Source: Cellulomonas terrae (GTDB taxonomy: Bacteria > Actinomycetota > Actinomycetes > Actinomycetales > Cellulomonadaceae). From it: DNA of 64,000 nucleotides. Made by a program: the position numbers and the translations under genes. Below the pieces are notes generated by a model. The model saw only the letters and a program-made list of their open reading frames with translations, was not told the DNA's origin and made no database searches. The first letter of the stretch is position 1; the number at the start of each line of letters is the position of its first letter. The stretch lies in contig NZ_BJWH01000021.1 of NCBI RefSeq assembly GCF_007990265.1, forward strand, positions 1-64,000. The letters run 5' to 3'. This document shows positions 53,891 through 63,199 of the stretch, one piece after another.

Positions 53891-56470
53891 CTAGGAGTAG
53901 TTCCGGGCGACCGGCTCTAGGTACAGCGCTTCGACGGCACCCGTCCACGACCGAACGGTAGCCCGCGTGTCAGAGTCCTTAAGGTCGAGCAGGCGCATCC
54001 GACCGCCGACCTTGTCAAGCGCCTCGATCCGGTGGAATCGGTCGCCGAACTCGTTCGCGAAGTCCGCGAGCGCGCGTAGCTTGATCATCGAGTCCTCGAG
54101 GTGGTGACCGTGCGGGTCGACGATCGAAGCCTTGACCTCGCCACCGATCTCGTTGAAGAAGATGAAGTCCGCATGCATCGATCGCCAGTTCCCGAGGTCG
54201 TCGCGGTACACGATTCCGAGAGAGTCCACGGCTGGCCGCGACGGGTTTCGGTACCACGCCACCGAGTCGGGCCTGGCGATTTCCGCGCGGACAACGTCCT
54301 GCTCCCACTCGTTGAGCGACCCAACGGGGAACTGGCCGCGCTCGTCCGACATCAAGTGCTTCTCAACAGTCGGCGCCGCCACCCACGCTAGGAGCTCATC
54401 TGGTCCGGCCACGGCGAAGTCTTCGATCCGGGTACGCGGGCGACGTAGCGTCGTGATCTGCGGGTTCGCCGCGAGAGCCCGCACGTCCTCGTACACCTGC
54501 TGACGCTCGTCCGAGAGTCCACGAATGGCGACTCGGTAGCGGTCGAACCACTCGTCGGACATCTTGTCGGCCTCGGCGTCGAGTCGCTCTCGGATCTCCT
54601 TGACCGTCGCCAGCGCAGCGGTGGTCACGTACGAGTCGCGCAGGTCGTCGTCCTCCCCGGCGTGGTGGTTCAGGTATGACATCGCCAACTCGCCGCCGAA
54701 GGCCTTCTTTGCGAAGTCGAACCCGACACCGATCGCACGGTCGTCGGCAGTCTCGACGAACGAGGTGTACGTGACCGCCGAACCGCCACGAGCACCTACG
54801 AGCGTCTGTCCGTGAACTCTCAGGATCTCGCTCACCGCGTCGTCGAGCTTTCCCTGATACCGAACGGCGTACCCGTCCAGGACGGCGTGCATCTCTTGGA
54901 GAGCCATTCCGACGGCGCCCGGCTGGAGACTGTCGTTCGACAACTCCTGTGCCAGCAGAACGAGGCGCTTCACGGGCGCCACGCCCCGCTGCGGCACGAC
55001 AAGGGTTGGCAGGCCGTCCCACTCCTCCCAGACCCTCTGAGGGATCGACAGGTTCGGGTGCAGCTCGCGTCCGTCCAGGACCACCTTCTGAGCGCCGCCT
55101 GGGATCTCCGGGATGAGGCCGGTCATGTACTTGACGACGTTGCCTGCCGTCGTGCGGTCGAAGAACGGCAAGATGCAGTCCACGGCGTTTAGACGTTCGT
55201 CACCCGGCACGCGGCGCGCGAGCGGCGTGCGAATCATGCGGCCAAGCATCTGCGTGATGTGGGTGTGATCCTTCGCGGGCCGGAACGACACGAGCACTTC
55301 GGCGCGGGGGCAGTCCCACCCAGTCGAGATCGCCTCCTTGGCGACAAGAACCCGGACAGACTTGGTCTCCTCGACGCGCTGCGGCTCGATCCAGTCGACG
55401 ACCCACGACCCGAACTCCTCTGTGCCGCCTCCACCGCCGAACACGTGCCGGACATTCGCTAGCCCCAGCCCGGGAATCTCGGCAGCGACCGCGTCAAGCG
55501 CGGCCCCGATCTGCAACGGGTCAGGCAGGTTCGGCACCTGGAGCACCATCAGAGGCGCAACGGTGTCGGCCGAGTTCTGGCTATTCGCGTACTTCACCCA
55601 ACGCTCGCTCGACTCTCGCAGCTTGCGCGCCGCGCGCGTCACCAAGACAGTGTCGAAGTTTCCGGCCTCAGCCGGGATGTCGAGCACGACCGTGTCCTTT
55701 AGGAGCCCTGAGTCCACCACCCGTTCAGGGTTGACCGACACCTCAAACGTCCGTCGGGTGTAGCCCGCGGACGTTTCGAGGTTCTTCATCGCCTCGCGGA
55801 ACCGGTCGATCGTGGCGGAAATACCTAGCACGATCGGAATCGGCTGCCCGATGTCGATGCCGTTGACGAGGCGAGAAACGATGGTGGCTCGCTCTGTCGA
55901 CGTCCGCGTGTTGAACCCTCGATGCGCCTCATCAAGCACGAGGTAGAGCGTTCGGTCCTCTTGGTCGACGGTGTTGGCAATCGTCTCCCAGATGTTCCAG
56001 GCGAGGTCATCGGGCGGGATCACATTGTCGAAGAGCGTCGCGTCGCCACCACGCTCCTCCCATCCGCGGGTGAGACGTGCACCCCTGGCGAGCTGTTGCG
56101 TGTTGAGGAAGTAGACCTTGCCCGCATCGAGCATCGGCACCGGACGCCACAGACCTGCGCGGACGGTGACGAGCCTGTCATACGTCAACCTGTCGGACGC
56201 CTGCGTCAGGCGGGTCCGCGACTGGTCGTTGAGGTTCGGGTCGTCGGAGAACCAGATGACGGTCGCAGTCGGGTCGGCTTCGAAGTCATCCGAGCCGAAG
56301 AACAGCGACTCTATGATCGCGGCTGCCATGACGGTCTTCCCTGAGCCCGTGGGCGCCGTGAGTGCAACGGCAGACTCTTGCCCACGCGCATAAAGGCCGA
56401 GCGCGGTTCCCAGGTTGCCGAGCACCTGGAGCACGCCGTCGACCTGGTAGTCCTTGAGCGTGTACTTCAT
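53891..56470 (-). CDS. Type III restriction Res-like DEAD/DEAH helicase-nuclease
   Basis: The product is 859 aa. The SF2 helicase core has Walker A TGSGKT at 41-46, DEAH at 180-183 (VLDEAHRGF) and GISATID. The second RecA-like domain has KEAISTGWDCPRAEVLVSFR and MLGRMIRTP. The C-terminus contains ADFIFFNE with GEVKASIVDPHGHHLEDSMIKL, probably a divergent PD-(D/E)xK nuclease as in type III Res subunits. Its ATG overlaps the methyltransferase stop (ATGA), as in mod-res operons. It is the last gene of the six-gene operon. Codon use is less GC-biased than in the core genes. Confidence 0.86.
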   Translation of the reverse strand: MKYTLKDYQVDGVLQVLGNLGTALGLYARGQESAVALTAPTGSGKTVMAAAIIESLFFGSDDFEADPTATVIWFSDDPNLNDQSRTRLTQASDRLTYDRLVTVRAGLWRPVPMLDAGKVYFLNTQQLARGARLTRGWEERGGDATLFDNVIPPDDLAWNIWETIANTVDQEDRTLYLVLDEAHRGFNTRTSTERATIVSRLVNGIDIGQPIPIVLGISATIDRFREAMKNLETSAGYTRRTFEVSVNPERVVDSGLLKDTVVLDIPAEAGNFDTVLVTRAARKLRESSERWVKYANSQNSADTVAPLMVLQVPNLPDPLQIGAALDAVAAEIPGLGLANVRHVFGGGGGTEEFGSWVVDWIEPQRVEETKSVRVLVAKEAISTGWDCPRAEVLVSFRPAKDHTHITQMLGRMIRTPLARRVPGDERLNAVDCILPFFDRTTAGNVVKYMTGLIPEIPGGAQKVVLDGRELHPNLSIPQRVWEEWDGLPTLVVPQRGVAPVKRLVLLAQELSNDSLQPGAVGMALQEMHAVLDGYAVRYQGKLDDAVSEILRVHGQTLVGARGGSAVTYTSFVETADDRAIGVGFDFAKKAFGGELAMSYLNHHAGEDDDLRDSYVTTAALATVKEIRERLDAEADKMSDEWFDRYRVAIRGLSDERQQVYEDVRALAANPQITTLRRPRTRIEDFAVAGPDELLAWVAAPTVEKHLMSDERGQFPVGSLNEWEQDVVRAEIARPDSVAWYRNPSRPAVDSLGIVYRDDLGNWRSMHADFIFFNEIGGEVKASIVDPHGHHLEDSMIKLRALADFANEFGDRFHRIEALDKVGGRMRLLDLKDSDTRATVRSWTGAVEALYLEPVARNYS

Positions 56471-58623
56471 CGCTGCACCGCCCGGATCGCGTCAATGCGG
56501 AAGTTCGTAAGGTACGACTCGTACAGCCGAACAGGCTCAACGGAATCAGGCAGATCGCGGACGACCGCCTGAAAGAGCCGCTCATCGTCCGTTACGATGA
56601 ATGCGTGCGTGAGGCCGTCAGCGGCCCGCACCGCATCCACAAACTCGTTCACGTGATCGAGGTCGACCAGGACCCCGTAGGTCTCAGCGACATCCCAGCC
56701 GACGGCCGGGATGGCCTGGATTTGACGGCCGTGCAGTCCCGCCCGGATCCACAAAAGCAGCGAGATTCTTTCAAATTCTCGGTTCGCCTGAACTCGAAGC
56801 GGCGACTCGTAGGTAAGCGTGAAGCACTCGAGGTTCTCGTCGAAGCCCTCGGACATGGGGAATACATCGGTCACCTTGTATTCACCGTTGATCGGTTCAC
56901 CCTGTGGAGTTCGCCCGGTAATCGCCGCGCGGATCCGAGGCTTAGTGATGTACTCGCAGATACCCCATTGCTCCCATTCGGCATCGCCAGGTCGGAGGTT
57001 CTTTTCGCGGAGAGCCTTCTGCTCGCCTGAGGATACTTCGTTATTGGTCACAGAGATCGAGACTCTCCGACCGCCATCTTGCCGGTTAAGCCGCATGACG
57101 GCATGGGCGGTCGTGCCGGAGCCAGAGAAGAAATCGATGATCGTGGCTTCCTTCTTGCTCGAAACGAAGAAGCGCAGCACGTCCTCGACGGCGTACAATG
57201 ACTTTGGGAATGGGAATGCGCGACGGGGAATGAATGCCGAGAGGAGCGTTGAGCCATACTCGGATGCGTTATGCGTCGATATTTTCCACTGAGTTGGAGC
57301 AACTCGTCGTGAATCAACCCTGCCGTGGGCGACAATCGAGCCGTCGTCCGCTCGGCCGGCAATCTCGAAGCGATCCGACATGACCGCCGCATACGCACCG
57401 TCCGGAAGGTAGTTGATGACATATCCGTAGGGCGTCGGCCGTCCGGGCCTGACGCGTCCCTGCTCAAGGCGGACTGCCAACTCTGGCGATCCGACCTGCC
57501 ATCGGCCCTCGTCGCCGTTCCTGCGCAACGGCAGCACCGCGACGAGGCCATCGCGGGGTGGGGCCTCGTGTACGCCGTTTGGCAACGGTTCTCCAGCGCC
57601 AACTACTCGGGGAACCGTCGGATCGACGTAGATCGGATAGAACATCGTCGGACGGTCCGCCCGAGCCGAGTTCGAACCGCGGCGCATCATCGACGTCCAC
57701 TCGGGAGTCTCGAGAAGTGTGTCGTCCCGCTCCACCGCGTCAGCCTCCGACCCTGCTGCCGAGCTGGCCCACTCTCCCGTGAGTTGCAGGCGGGCAGGAC
57801 TCGCGCTCCCAAACATAACGACGAACACGTATTCATCGGTCCGCCGAAAGCCCTTGCCGCGCGACACACCCTTCGGATTGATAACGCTCGAGACCATCTG
57901 AATCGTCGCCTCGGGGAAAGTCTGCTCGAGCAGCAGGCCCAATCGGAGATACTCCCGTTCGTCGATGGTGACGATCAGGACAGAGTCGTCTGCGTTGAGG
58001 AGTTCCTTTGCGAGGAGCAGCCGACGCTCCATGAACGCGAGCCACTTGGAGTGGCGGTACAGATCGTCGGAGTTGACGTAGTCGTTGTTGTATTTCCAGT
58101 CATCGTCTCGCGTGTTGTACGGCGGGTCGATGTAGATCAGATCCACCGCGCTTCGGTGCGTGAACAGTAGCGTCTGAAGTGCGTGGAAGTTCTCAGCGTT
58201 GATCACGGCGTGAAAGGGCTTGTCACCGCCACGCTCGACCCGGCCGGTCGAGACGAGACCCGGGTAGATCGGGTCCCGGAACTCGGCGACCACGACGAGA
58301 TCGTCGATGGACGCGGTGGTGGTCTCGACGTCGTCGGATGTGGGGTGGCGCACGATAGTCGCAGCGCCGTCCGTCACCGAGATGACGCGCCACATCGCGG
58401 CGTTGTCCGCATTTGGCGACTGACCGCGCGGCGGCAACACGTGGACCTTGTCGCCGCGGCGCACGGGACGCCCGGGGAGCTCGACCTCTTCTGGCGTATG
58501 GCGTTCGAAGTTGAGGCCAAACGCGCGCCGGCCAGCGAGGGCGTCCACCTCGCGCTCGAGGTCGGCCGCCAGGTGCGGGTTGCTCACGGCGATCTGTCGG
58601 ATAAGCTCGTGGATGCGCGCCAC
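56467..58623 (-). CDS. Beta-class adenine-specific DNA methyltransferase (type III Mod-like)
   Basis: The product is 718 aa. Motif IV DPPYN at 166-170 precedes motif I DFFSGSGTT at 497-505, the order of beta-class N6-adenine methyltransferases such as type III Mod. The stretch between them is long, about 330 residues, and should hold the target-recognition domain. An N-terminal part of about 110 residues has an SH3/barrel-like look (RRGDKVHVLPPRG). It probably methylates host DNA at one strand of an asymmetric site. GTG 58623 lies 1 nt after the reconstructed stop of the helicase gene at 58625. Bases are visibly less GC-rich than in the core genome. Confidence 0.88.
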   Translation of the reverse strand: MARIHELIRQIAVSNPHLAADLEREVDALAGRRAFGLNFERHTPEEVELPGRPVRRGDKVHVLPPRGQSPNADNAAMWRVISVTDGAATIVRHPTSDDVETTTASIDDLVVVAEFRDPIYPGLVSTGRVERGGDKPFHAVINAENFHALQTLLFTHRSAVDLIYIDPPYNTRDDDWKYNNDYVNSDDLYRHSKWLAFMERRLLLAKELLNADDSVLIVTIDEREYLRLGLLLEQTFPEATIQMVSSVINPKGVSRGKGFRRTDEYVFVVMFGSASPARLQLTGEWASSAAGSEADAVERDDTLLETPEWTSMMRRGSNSARADRPTMFYPIYVDPTVPRVVGAGEPLPNGVHEAPPRDGLVAVLPLRRNGDEGRWQVGSPELAVRLEQGRVRPGRPTPYGYVINYLPDGAYAAVMSDRFEIAGRADDGSIVAHGRVDSRRVAPTQWKISTHNASEYGSTLLSAFIPRRAFPFPKSLYAVEDVLRFFVSSKKEATIIDFFSGSGTTAHAVMRLNRQDGGRRVSISVTNNEVSSGEQKALREKNLRPGDAEWEQWGICEYITKPRIRAAITGRTPQGEPINGEYKVTDVFPMSEGFDENLECFTLTYESPLRVQANREFERISLLLWIRAGLHGRQIQAIPAVGWDVAETYGVLVDLDHVNEFVDAVRAADGLTHAFIVTDDERLFQAVVRDLPDSVEPVRLYESYLTNFRIDAIRAVQR

Positions 58624-58624
58624 T

Positions 58625-58825
58625 TCAGTCCTTCTCGTTCGGGTCGGACAGCAGATTCGGCGGGGCGGTCACCTTGACCCGAACGAACGCGCTGAGGATA
58701 TCCGCGTGCGTCTGCCGAGGCAGACGCCGGTTGCCGGGTTCACCAAGGGGCGTACCGGGACGCGCGGGGGCATCTCGAAGCAGTTCGTCGAGACCGGGGC
58801 GAGTGACGAGCAGCAGGCCGTGTGG
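58625..58825 (-). pseudogene. Out-of-frame 3' end of the helicase gene
   Basis: From about 58825 downward, a different minus-strand frame encodes GLLLVTRPGLDELLRDAP and about 45 further residues, ending in TGA at 58625-58627. In the upstream frame the helicase motif VVATRAT is broken just before the expected HGLLLVT. A loss of two bases in an ACAC run on the minus strand (TGTG at 58820-58824) explains it. The restored frame ends 1 nt before the methyltransferase start, matching the tight spacing of the other genes. Confidence 0.7.
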
Positions 58826-60119
58826 CCCGGGTCGCGACGACCGCCAGGCGGCCGAACGCGGAGTTGAACTCGTCGAGCTTCGCGGCGCCAGTCAGGGGGT
58901 GGACGCCGAAGGTGATTCCGTTCGTCTGGCCCTGCCAGGAGTCAACGGTCGACGAAGTGAGGTCGGCGTCCGTCAACCCGTGAGCCTCAGCGAGGCGACC
59001 CACTGCGGCTGCCGCGTCGTCCACCGCCTGGTTGCGGGTAGCGAGCACGGTGATGAGTGGGTCTCCCGACGCTCCTACCGAGCGTGTGTCGGACTCACCC
59101 GTGGGCGTTCCCGTTTCGTCGTAGCGCGCGGCGCGGAGCTCAACTCCCGCGCTAAACGCGGCGTCGATGGCGTACTCGACGAACCGCATCAGCGGTTCGT
59201 CGACGTCCGGTGCATCCGCGTCCGGCAGCCCGTCGACCTCGGCGAGCACCGGCCTGCCGGTGGCGACCGTCGCCCAGAGTTCTGCCACGGGCGCATCGAC
59301 CGTTCCGGAGAAGGAGACGACGCGGTCCCCCGGCGCGGCGACGCAGGACAGCTCCGACCACTCCGGGTAGAAGGCGCGCCATAGCGGGAGCTGCTCCGCC
59401 GTCGGCCGCCACACTGCGGGAAGCTCGGCGACCCACGTGTCGGCGAGATCGCCATACCCGGTCGGCCACGCCCGGTAGGGGTTGTATCCCGGGTCGCCTC
59501 GCCACGGGTTATCCCCGACCTCGAGCGGTGGCAGCTGACCGACGTCGCCGACGCCGACCCACACCGGAGCGGCCTTGGTGACCTTGTCGAATAAGTGGTG
59601 GGCGACCTGCCACGCCTCGTCGCAGAACAGAACGTCGAAGGGCTGCTCGCCGTTCTTGCCTGCCCCGAACCGCGACGACTGGCGGCCCAGCTCACCGATC
59701 GCGCCCAGCTTGTGGACCGTCGAGACGATCACCTTCGCGGTCGACGGGATGTTCGCAGTCGACGACGCAACCGATGCGTGGTCCCACACGTCCTGGGGGA
59801 CCGCCCCGACCTTCGCGGCAGATGGGAAGAGGCACACGCGCTCTTTACCGAGGAGTTTGCCGAGCTCAACAGCCAGGGGCCACGTTTGCTTATTCGTGAA
59901 CGCGACGACAGCGACGCGGTCACAGTTCCGGTGCTCCACCGCGGCCGCGACGAGCTGTCGCAGGACGTACGACTTGCCTGCACCGGCGGCCGCCTTGAGC
60001 AGCAGGCGCCGATAGGCGGAGTCGCCGGACAGGACGTCGCGCAGGGCGCCTGCCGCTTCGGTCGCGACCGCAGCGTTAGCGGCAGCCGCGCTCGCGTGGT
60101 GCTTCGTCGTTTCAGTCAC
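58740..60119 (-). CDS. P-loop DNA/RNA helicase (UvrD/DUF2075-like) with 3' frameshift
   Basis: As the sequence stands the product is 459 aa. It has Walker A AAAGAGKS at 43-50, a Walker B-like VLFCDEAWQV, and GVGDVGQLPP, the motif III of superfamily 1 helicases. DSWQGQTNGITFGVHPLTGA near the C-terminus is motif V, and VVATRAT leads into motif VI. Right there the frame shifts, and the last about 30 residues (RPAARHSPRSRR...) are not family-like. The intact gene would run to 58625 and give about 497 aa. GTG 60119 lies 4 nt after the nuclease gene stop. It may be a helicase partner of the Cas4-like nuclease. Confidence 0.82.
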   Translation of the reverse strand: MTETTKHHASAAAANAAVATEAAGALRDVLSGDSAYRRLLLKAAAGAGKSYVLRQLVAAAVEHRNCDRVAVVAFTNKQTWPLAVELGKLLGKERVCLFPSAAKVGAVPQDVWDHASVASSTANIPSTAKVIVSTVHKLGAIGELGRQSSRFGAGKNGEQPFDVLFCDEAWQVAHHLFDKVTKAAPVWVGVGDVGQLPPLEVGDNPWRGDPGYNPYRAWPTGYGDLADTWVAELPAVWRPTAEQLPLWRAFYPEWSELSCVAAPGDRVVSFSGTVDAPVAELWATVATGRPVLAEVDGLPDADAPDVDEPLMRFVEYAIDAAFSAGVELRAARYDETGTPTGESDTRSVGASGDPLITVLATRNQAVDDAAAAVGRLAEAHGLTDADLTSSTVDSWQGQTNGITFGVHPLTGAAKLDEFNSAFGRLAVVATRATRPAARHSPRSRRTASRCPRASRYAPW

Positions 60120-60123
60120 GCGC

Positions 60124-62835
60124 TCAGTCCAGGTCGTCGATCGTCAGGTGCTCGGGAGCCGGCGCCTCGGCGGTCAGCGTCTCCGTCGCACTTCCGGTCG
60201 GTGCGATGTCGAACGAGTCGGCGTCGCGGATCGGCGGCCATGTCTGCGGGTTGAGCTCACCGCGATCCCGCCGGGCGGCGATCTCGTCGGAGAACTCCGC
60301 CTCGGCGACTGCGTGGGGCTTGCAGCACCACTGGTGGCTGGCGGGGGCGTTCGCGAAGTCGTCCGGCTGGCACGCCACCTTCGGCGCCCCGGTGCTGTCG
60401 CCGGCCGGCCGGACTACCCGGATCGCCACCGGTCGCTTCATCTCCTCAAACCACTTCTCGGCGACGACTGAGACGATGAGCGCGTCGCCGACCGAAAGAG
60501 TCGGAACCACGGACGGAGACCAGCGAACGACAGCTGGCGGGAGGGTGTCATCGAACGGATCCCGCTCGAGCGGGCCGAACGACATACCGATGAACCGGTG
60601 TCCGTCCACCCGGACACCGGCCTCGACGGCCGCCGCACCATTGCGGTGCAGGAGGACGACAACGTCCCCAGCCCCGATGCGGCGTGAGTGAACTTCGAGC
60701 CGCAGCGGGGTCGTGGAGACGACCACCGCGGTGGCGAGCTGCTTGCTGCCCGCATCTGCCGCGTAATCAGCGGCGACGTGGGGGTTCGCCATCAGCGCCA
60801 GGAGAGTTCGCACCCGGTTGTCGTCCTCGATCGCCGGCACGAGGTTGTTTCGCCAGAACCGATACGTCCGCCCGAACCGCACGAGGTCGGACGCGGAGAA
60901 GTCGAACCGACGACGCCAGACCGCCTGCGCATCGCCCTCGATCTCCTGGTGGTAGGCACGCAGCGCTGAGACCGGCACGGTGTTGAGAACCGCGGTCGCT
61001 CGGGCCAGGATGTCTTGCTCGAACGTGAGCTCCTCACGCACCAGGCGGTCGTAGGCGATTGGGTCGCCCGCGGACTTGCCGCGCTCCCCCACGAGCGCAC
61101 GGTGGATCGCATCGGATGACCCGACGGAAAGCCGTGCTCCGGGCGTGAAGGGCGAGTGCTCCACTCGGTCCGAGACGTCGCGATGATCGAGGATCTCGGT
61201 CGCCTCGGCCCACTCGACCAGGTAGTCTAGACGGCCAGAGTTCGACCCCGGCCCCCCAGCGACAAGGTGCTGCGAGAGCACACGTTGGACGCTCACGACC
61301 GGTGTGCGCAGGGTGAAGGCCCGCGCCCGGTCCTCCTCCAGGAAGAATGACACTGCGGCACGAGCGGGACCGGGCAGAGCGGCCGGCAACGCCGCGGGCT
61401 CACCGTCGAACGTCAGGGCTGGGCGCCCCGCCTCGACGTCCCTCTGCCAACGCAAGCGGGATATCTCGACGCCAGCCAATACGTCGGCAATCGAGGCGAG
61501 CAGGTCCGCAGTAGGGCGGTCGGGCACGACGACCTGCACAGGGGCCTCGGTGGCGCCCGTGCGCTGCGCGACGCGGTGGTGGTACTTCATCGCCTTCAGC
61601 AACTCCGTGCCGAGGGCCGTCATTAGAGCGCGCCGGGTGGCGTCGGACTGTGGGTCCGCGAAGAGCGTGGTCGACCACCCGCTCGGCCCGTCGTCCGTGA
61701 TCCGCTGCATCGAGATCCCGTACACCCCGAGTGCTGCGGCGTCCGACTTCGCGAGAACCACATTCAGAGTTCCCGGCAACCCGATCGGGTCGACCCGCAG
61801 CTGCCCCGTCGACTGCGCGCGGCCCGAGACCGTTGCGTTGACGAGCGCGACGGTGGCAGGCGTCGCTCGTTCACTCACCACGCCTGTCCCATCGACGAGG
61901 CCAGCGACCAGCGGACGCTCGTTCACCGGAACACCGATCTCGACCAGGAGGTCGAGAGGGTTTGTGGACGCGCGCAACTCGTCGCGGCAGTAGTTAAACA
62001 GAGCGCACGACGGGCACGCCGCCGGGTCGAACGTCGCCACAAGGTGCGCGACGAAGTCGTCGATTTGCTGGTCGGCCGAAAATGCGACGCTGCCCGTCTC
62101 GGCGTGCCGCTGCACGATGCGCAAGCGGACCTCCTCGCGGTGGTCCGTAAGGTCCTCAACCACTGCAAGTGGCTGCAGGAAGGCGTTACGGGGCACCGCA
62201 AGCACGCCGTGGGAGTGCACGTCCATCAGAGCGGGACGCTTGGACCACACATCGAACGCCTCGGCGCCCAGGGCTACCTGCAGGTAGCCCTTGAGCATGC
62301 GGGGGTCGTCGATGCGCGACCGGACGCGCTCGTAGTCCTTGGCGTCGCCGGCCACGAGCCACGACCCCGAACCGTCGATCTTCGGCGCCACGACGATGAA
62401 GTCCGGCAGGACAGGGGTCGCGTTCGCGTGCTCGAACCCAGGAAACGGCACCGCGGCCCGGTGAATGAGCGTCGCCGCGCGATGCAGGGTCGCCCGCTCG
62501 TGCGCGGCCTCGAGCTCGCGGGCCATCGTCAGAACGTCCGTCCTCGCGTCGCGGATGACGACCGACTCCGGCCGCTCGAGCCCCAGATCCCCGACGGAAC
62601 GCGTGGCAATCTGGGATGCGAACCGCTCGTCGCGAACGAGCCGCTCGAACACCATCGCCCGCATCCAACGAGCTTCGGGGATGCCGGCGGCGGTGTCGGG
62701 CTTGCCGAGATCAGCCGCGAGCGTGCGTCGTGCACGGCGGGTGATTATCGGGTCGGTTCCGCGGAACCGAGCGCACGCTGCGTGAGCAGACGCGGCAACT
62801 GCGCTGGTGCCGCCCCCGAGTGCTACTGCAGACAT
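60124..62835 (-). CDS. Large Cas4/RecB-type nuclease with probable Fe-S cluster
   Basis: The product is 903 aa. A PD-(D/E)xK core can be read: Asp145 (LPDFIVV), Asp164 and Lys166 (AGDAKDY) and Gln186 in LQVALGAEAF, the QxxxY-like motif of RecB nucleases. Cys21 with Cys274-x2-Cys277-x5-Cys283 reproduces the Fe-S cysteine layout of Cas4/AddB. About 600 residues follow without a motif I recognise, and a further Cys pair (QWCCKP) lies near residue 850. There is no helicase motif in this protein; the helicase is the next gene, 4 nt downstream. AGGAGG precedes the ATG. This resembles the nuclease half of TM0106-like RecB fusions. Confidence 0.8.
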   Translation of the reverse strand: MSAVALGGGTSAVAASAHAACARFRGTDPIITRRARRTLAADLGKPDTAAGIPEARWMRAMVFERLVRDERFASQIATRSVGDLGLERPESVVIRDARTDVLTMARELEAAHERATLHRAATLIHRAAVPFPGFEHANATPVLPDFIVVAPKIDGSGSWLVAGDAKDYERVRSRIDDPRMLKGYLQVALGAEAFDVWSKRPALMDVHSHGVLAVPRNAFLQPLAVVEDLTDHREEVRLRIVQRHAETGSVAFSADQQIDDFVAHLVATFDPAACPSCALFNYCRDELRASTNPLDLLVEIGVPVNERPLVAGLVDGTGVVSERATPATVALVNATVSGRAQSTGQLRVDPIGLPGTLNVVLAKSDAAALGVYGISMQRITDDGPSGWSTTLFADPQSDATRRALMTALGTELLKAMKYHHRVAQRTGATEAPVQVVVPDRPTADLLASIADVLAGVEISRLRWQRDVEAGRPALTFDGEPAALPAALPGPARAAVSFFLEEDRARAFTLRTPVVSVQRVLSQHLVAGGPGSNSGRLDYLVEWAEATEILDHRDVSDRVEHSPFTPGARLSVGSSDAIHRALVGERGKSAGDPIAYDRLVREELTFEQDILARATAVLNTVPVSALRAYHQEIEGDAQAVWRRRFDFSASDLVRFGRTYRFWRNNLVPAIEDDNRVRTLLALMANPHVAADYAADAGSKQLATAVVVSTTPLRLEVHSRRIGAGDVVVLLHRNGAAAVEAGVRVDGHRFIGMSFGPLERDPFDDTLPPAVVRWSPSVVPTLSVGDALIVSVVAEKWFEEMKRPVAIRVVRPAGDSTGAPKVACQPDDFANAPASHQWCCKPHAVAEAEFSDEIAARRDRGELNPQTWPPIRDADSFDIAPTGSATETLTAEAPAPEHLTIDDLD

Positions 62836-62860
62836 GGCCTCCTCTTTCGGTTCGATCCTG

Positions 62861-63199
62861 TCACGAGCCGTTGACGTGCGAGAGAACCGGCGCGTCCGGG
62901 CAAAGCGCCGTCAACCGCTTACTAGGTGTCAGGGCCGCGGAGTCACGGGTAGCGGCTTCTTCTAGGGCAGTTGCGCCGCCGGGAGCCCGGGCAGCTTGCT
63001 CGGCAAGGGCGCGTTCGATCTCGCGCTGCTTGTTTCGGGCGCTCCGGCCGTTCATCGTCAGACCGCTCCGAACGATGCGCCCGTCCGGGAGCGTCCAGCG
63101 AACACGGTTGCTTCGGTCGATCTGGACGCTGCCGCCAGCTCGGCGAATACGTCGAGCGAGCGGCTCGAGGTCCTTGTTGATTCCGAGGTGATGACTCAT
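62861..63199 (-). CDS. HicA-like small basic protein
   Basis: The product is 112 aa. The N-terminal 60 residues (DLEPLARRIRRAGGSVQIDRSNRVRWTLPDGRIVRSGLTM, then NGRSARNKQREIERAL) resemble the HicA/dsRBD-like fold of mRNA interferases, with GGSVQ and the conserved P-x-S-like turn. The catalytic His of HicA is not clearly present, so it may bind nucleic acid without cutting it. It overlaps the HTH gene by 4 bp (ATGA) and precedes the nuclease gene by 25 bp. The role in the island (toxin, sensor or RNA-binding subunit) is unknown. Confidence 0.6.
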   Translation of the reverse strand: MSHHLGINKDLEPLARRIRRAGGSVQIDRSNRVRWTLPDGRIVRSGLTMNGRSARNKQREIERALAEQAARAPGGATALEEAATRDSAALTPSKRLTALCPDAPVLSHVNGS

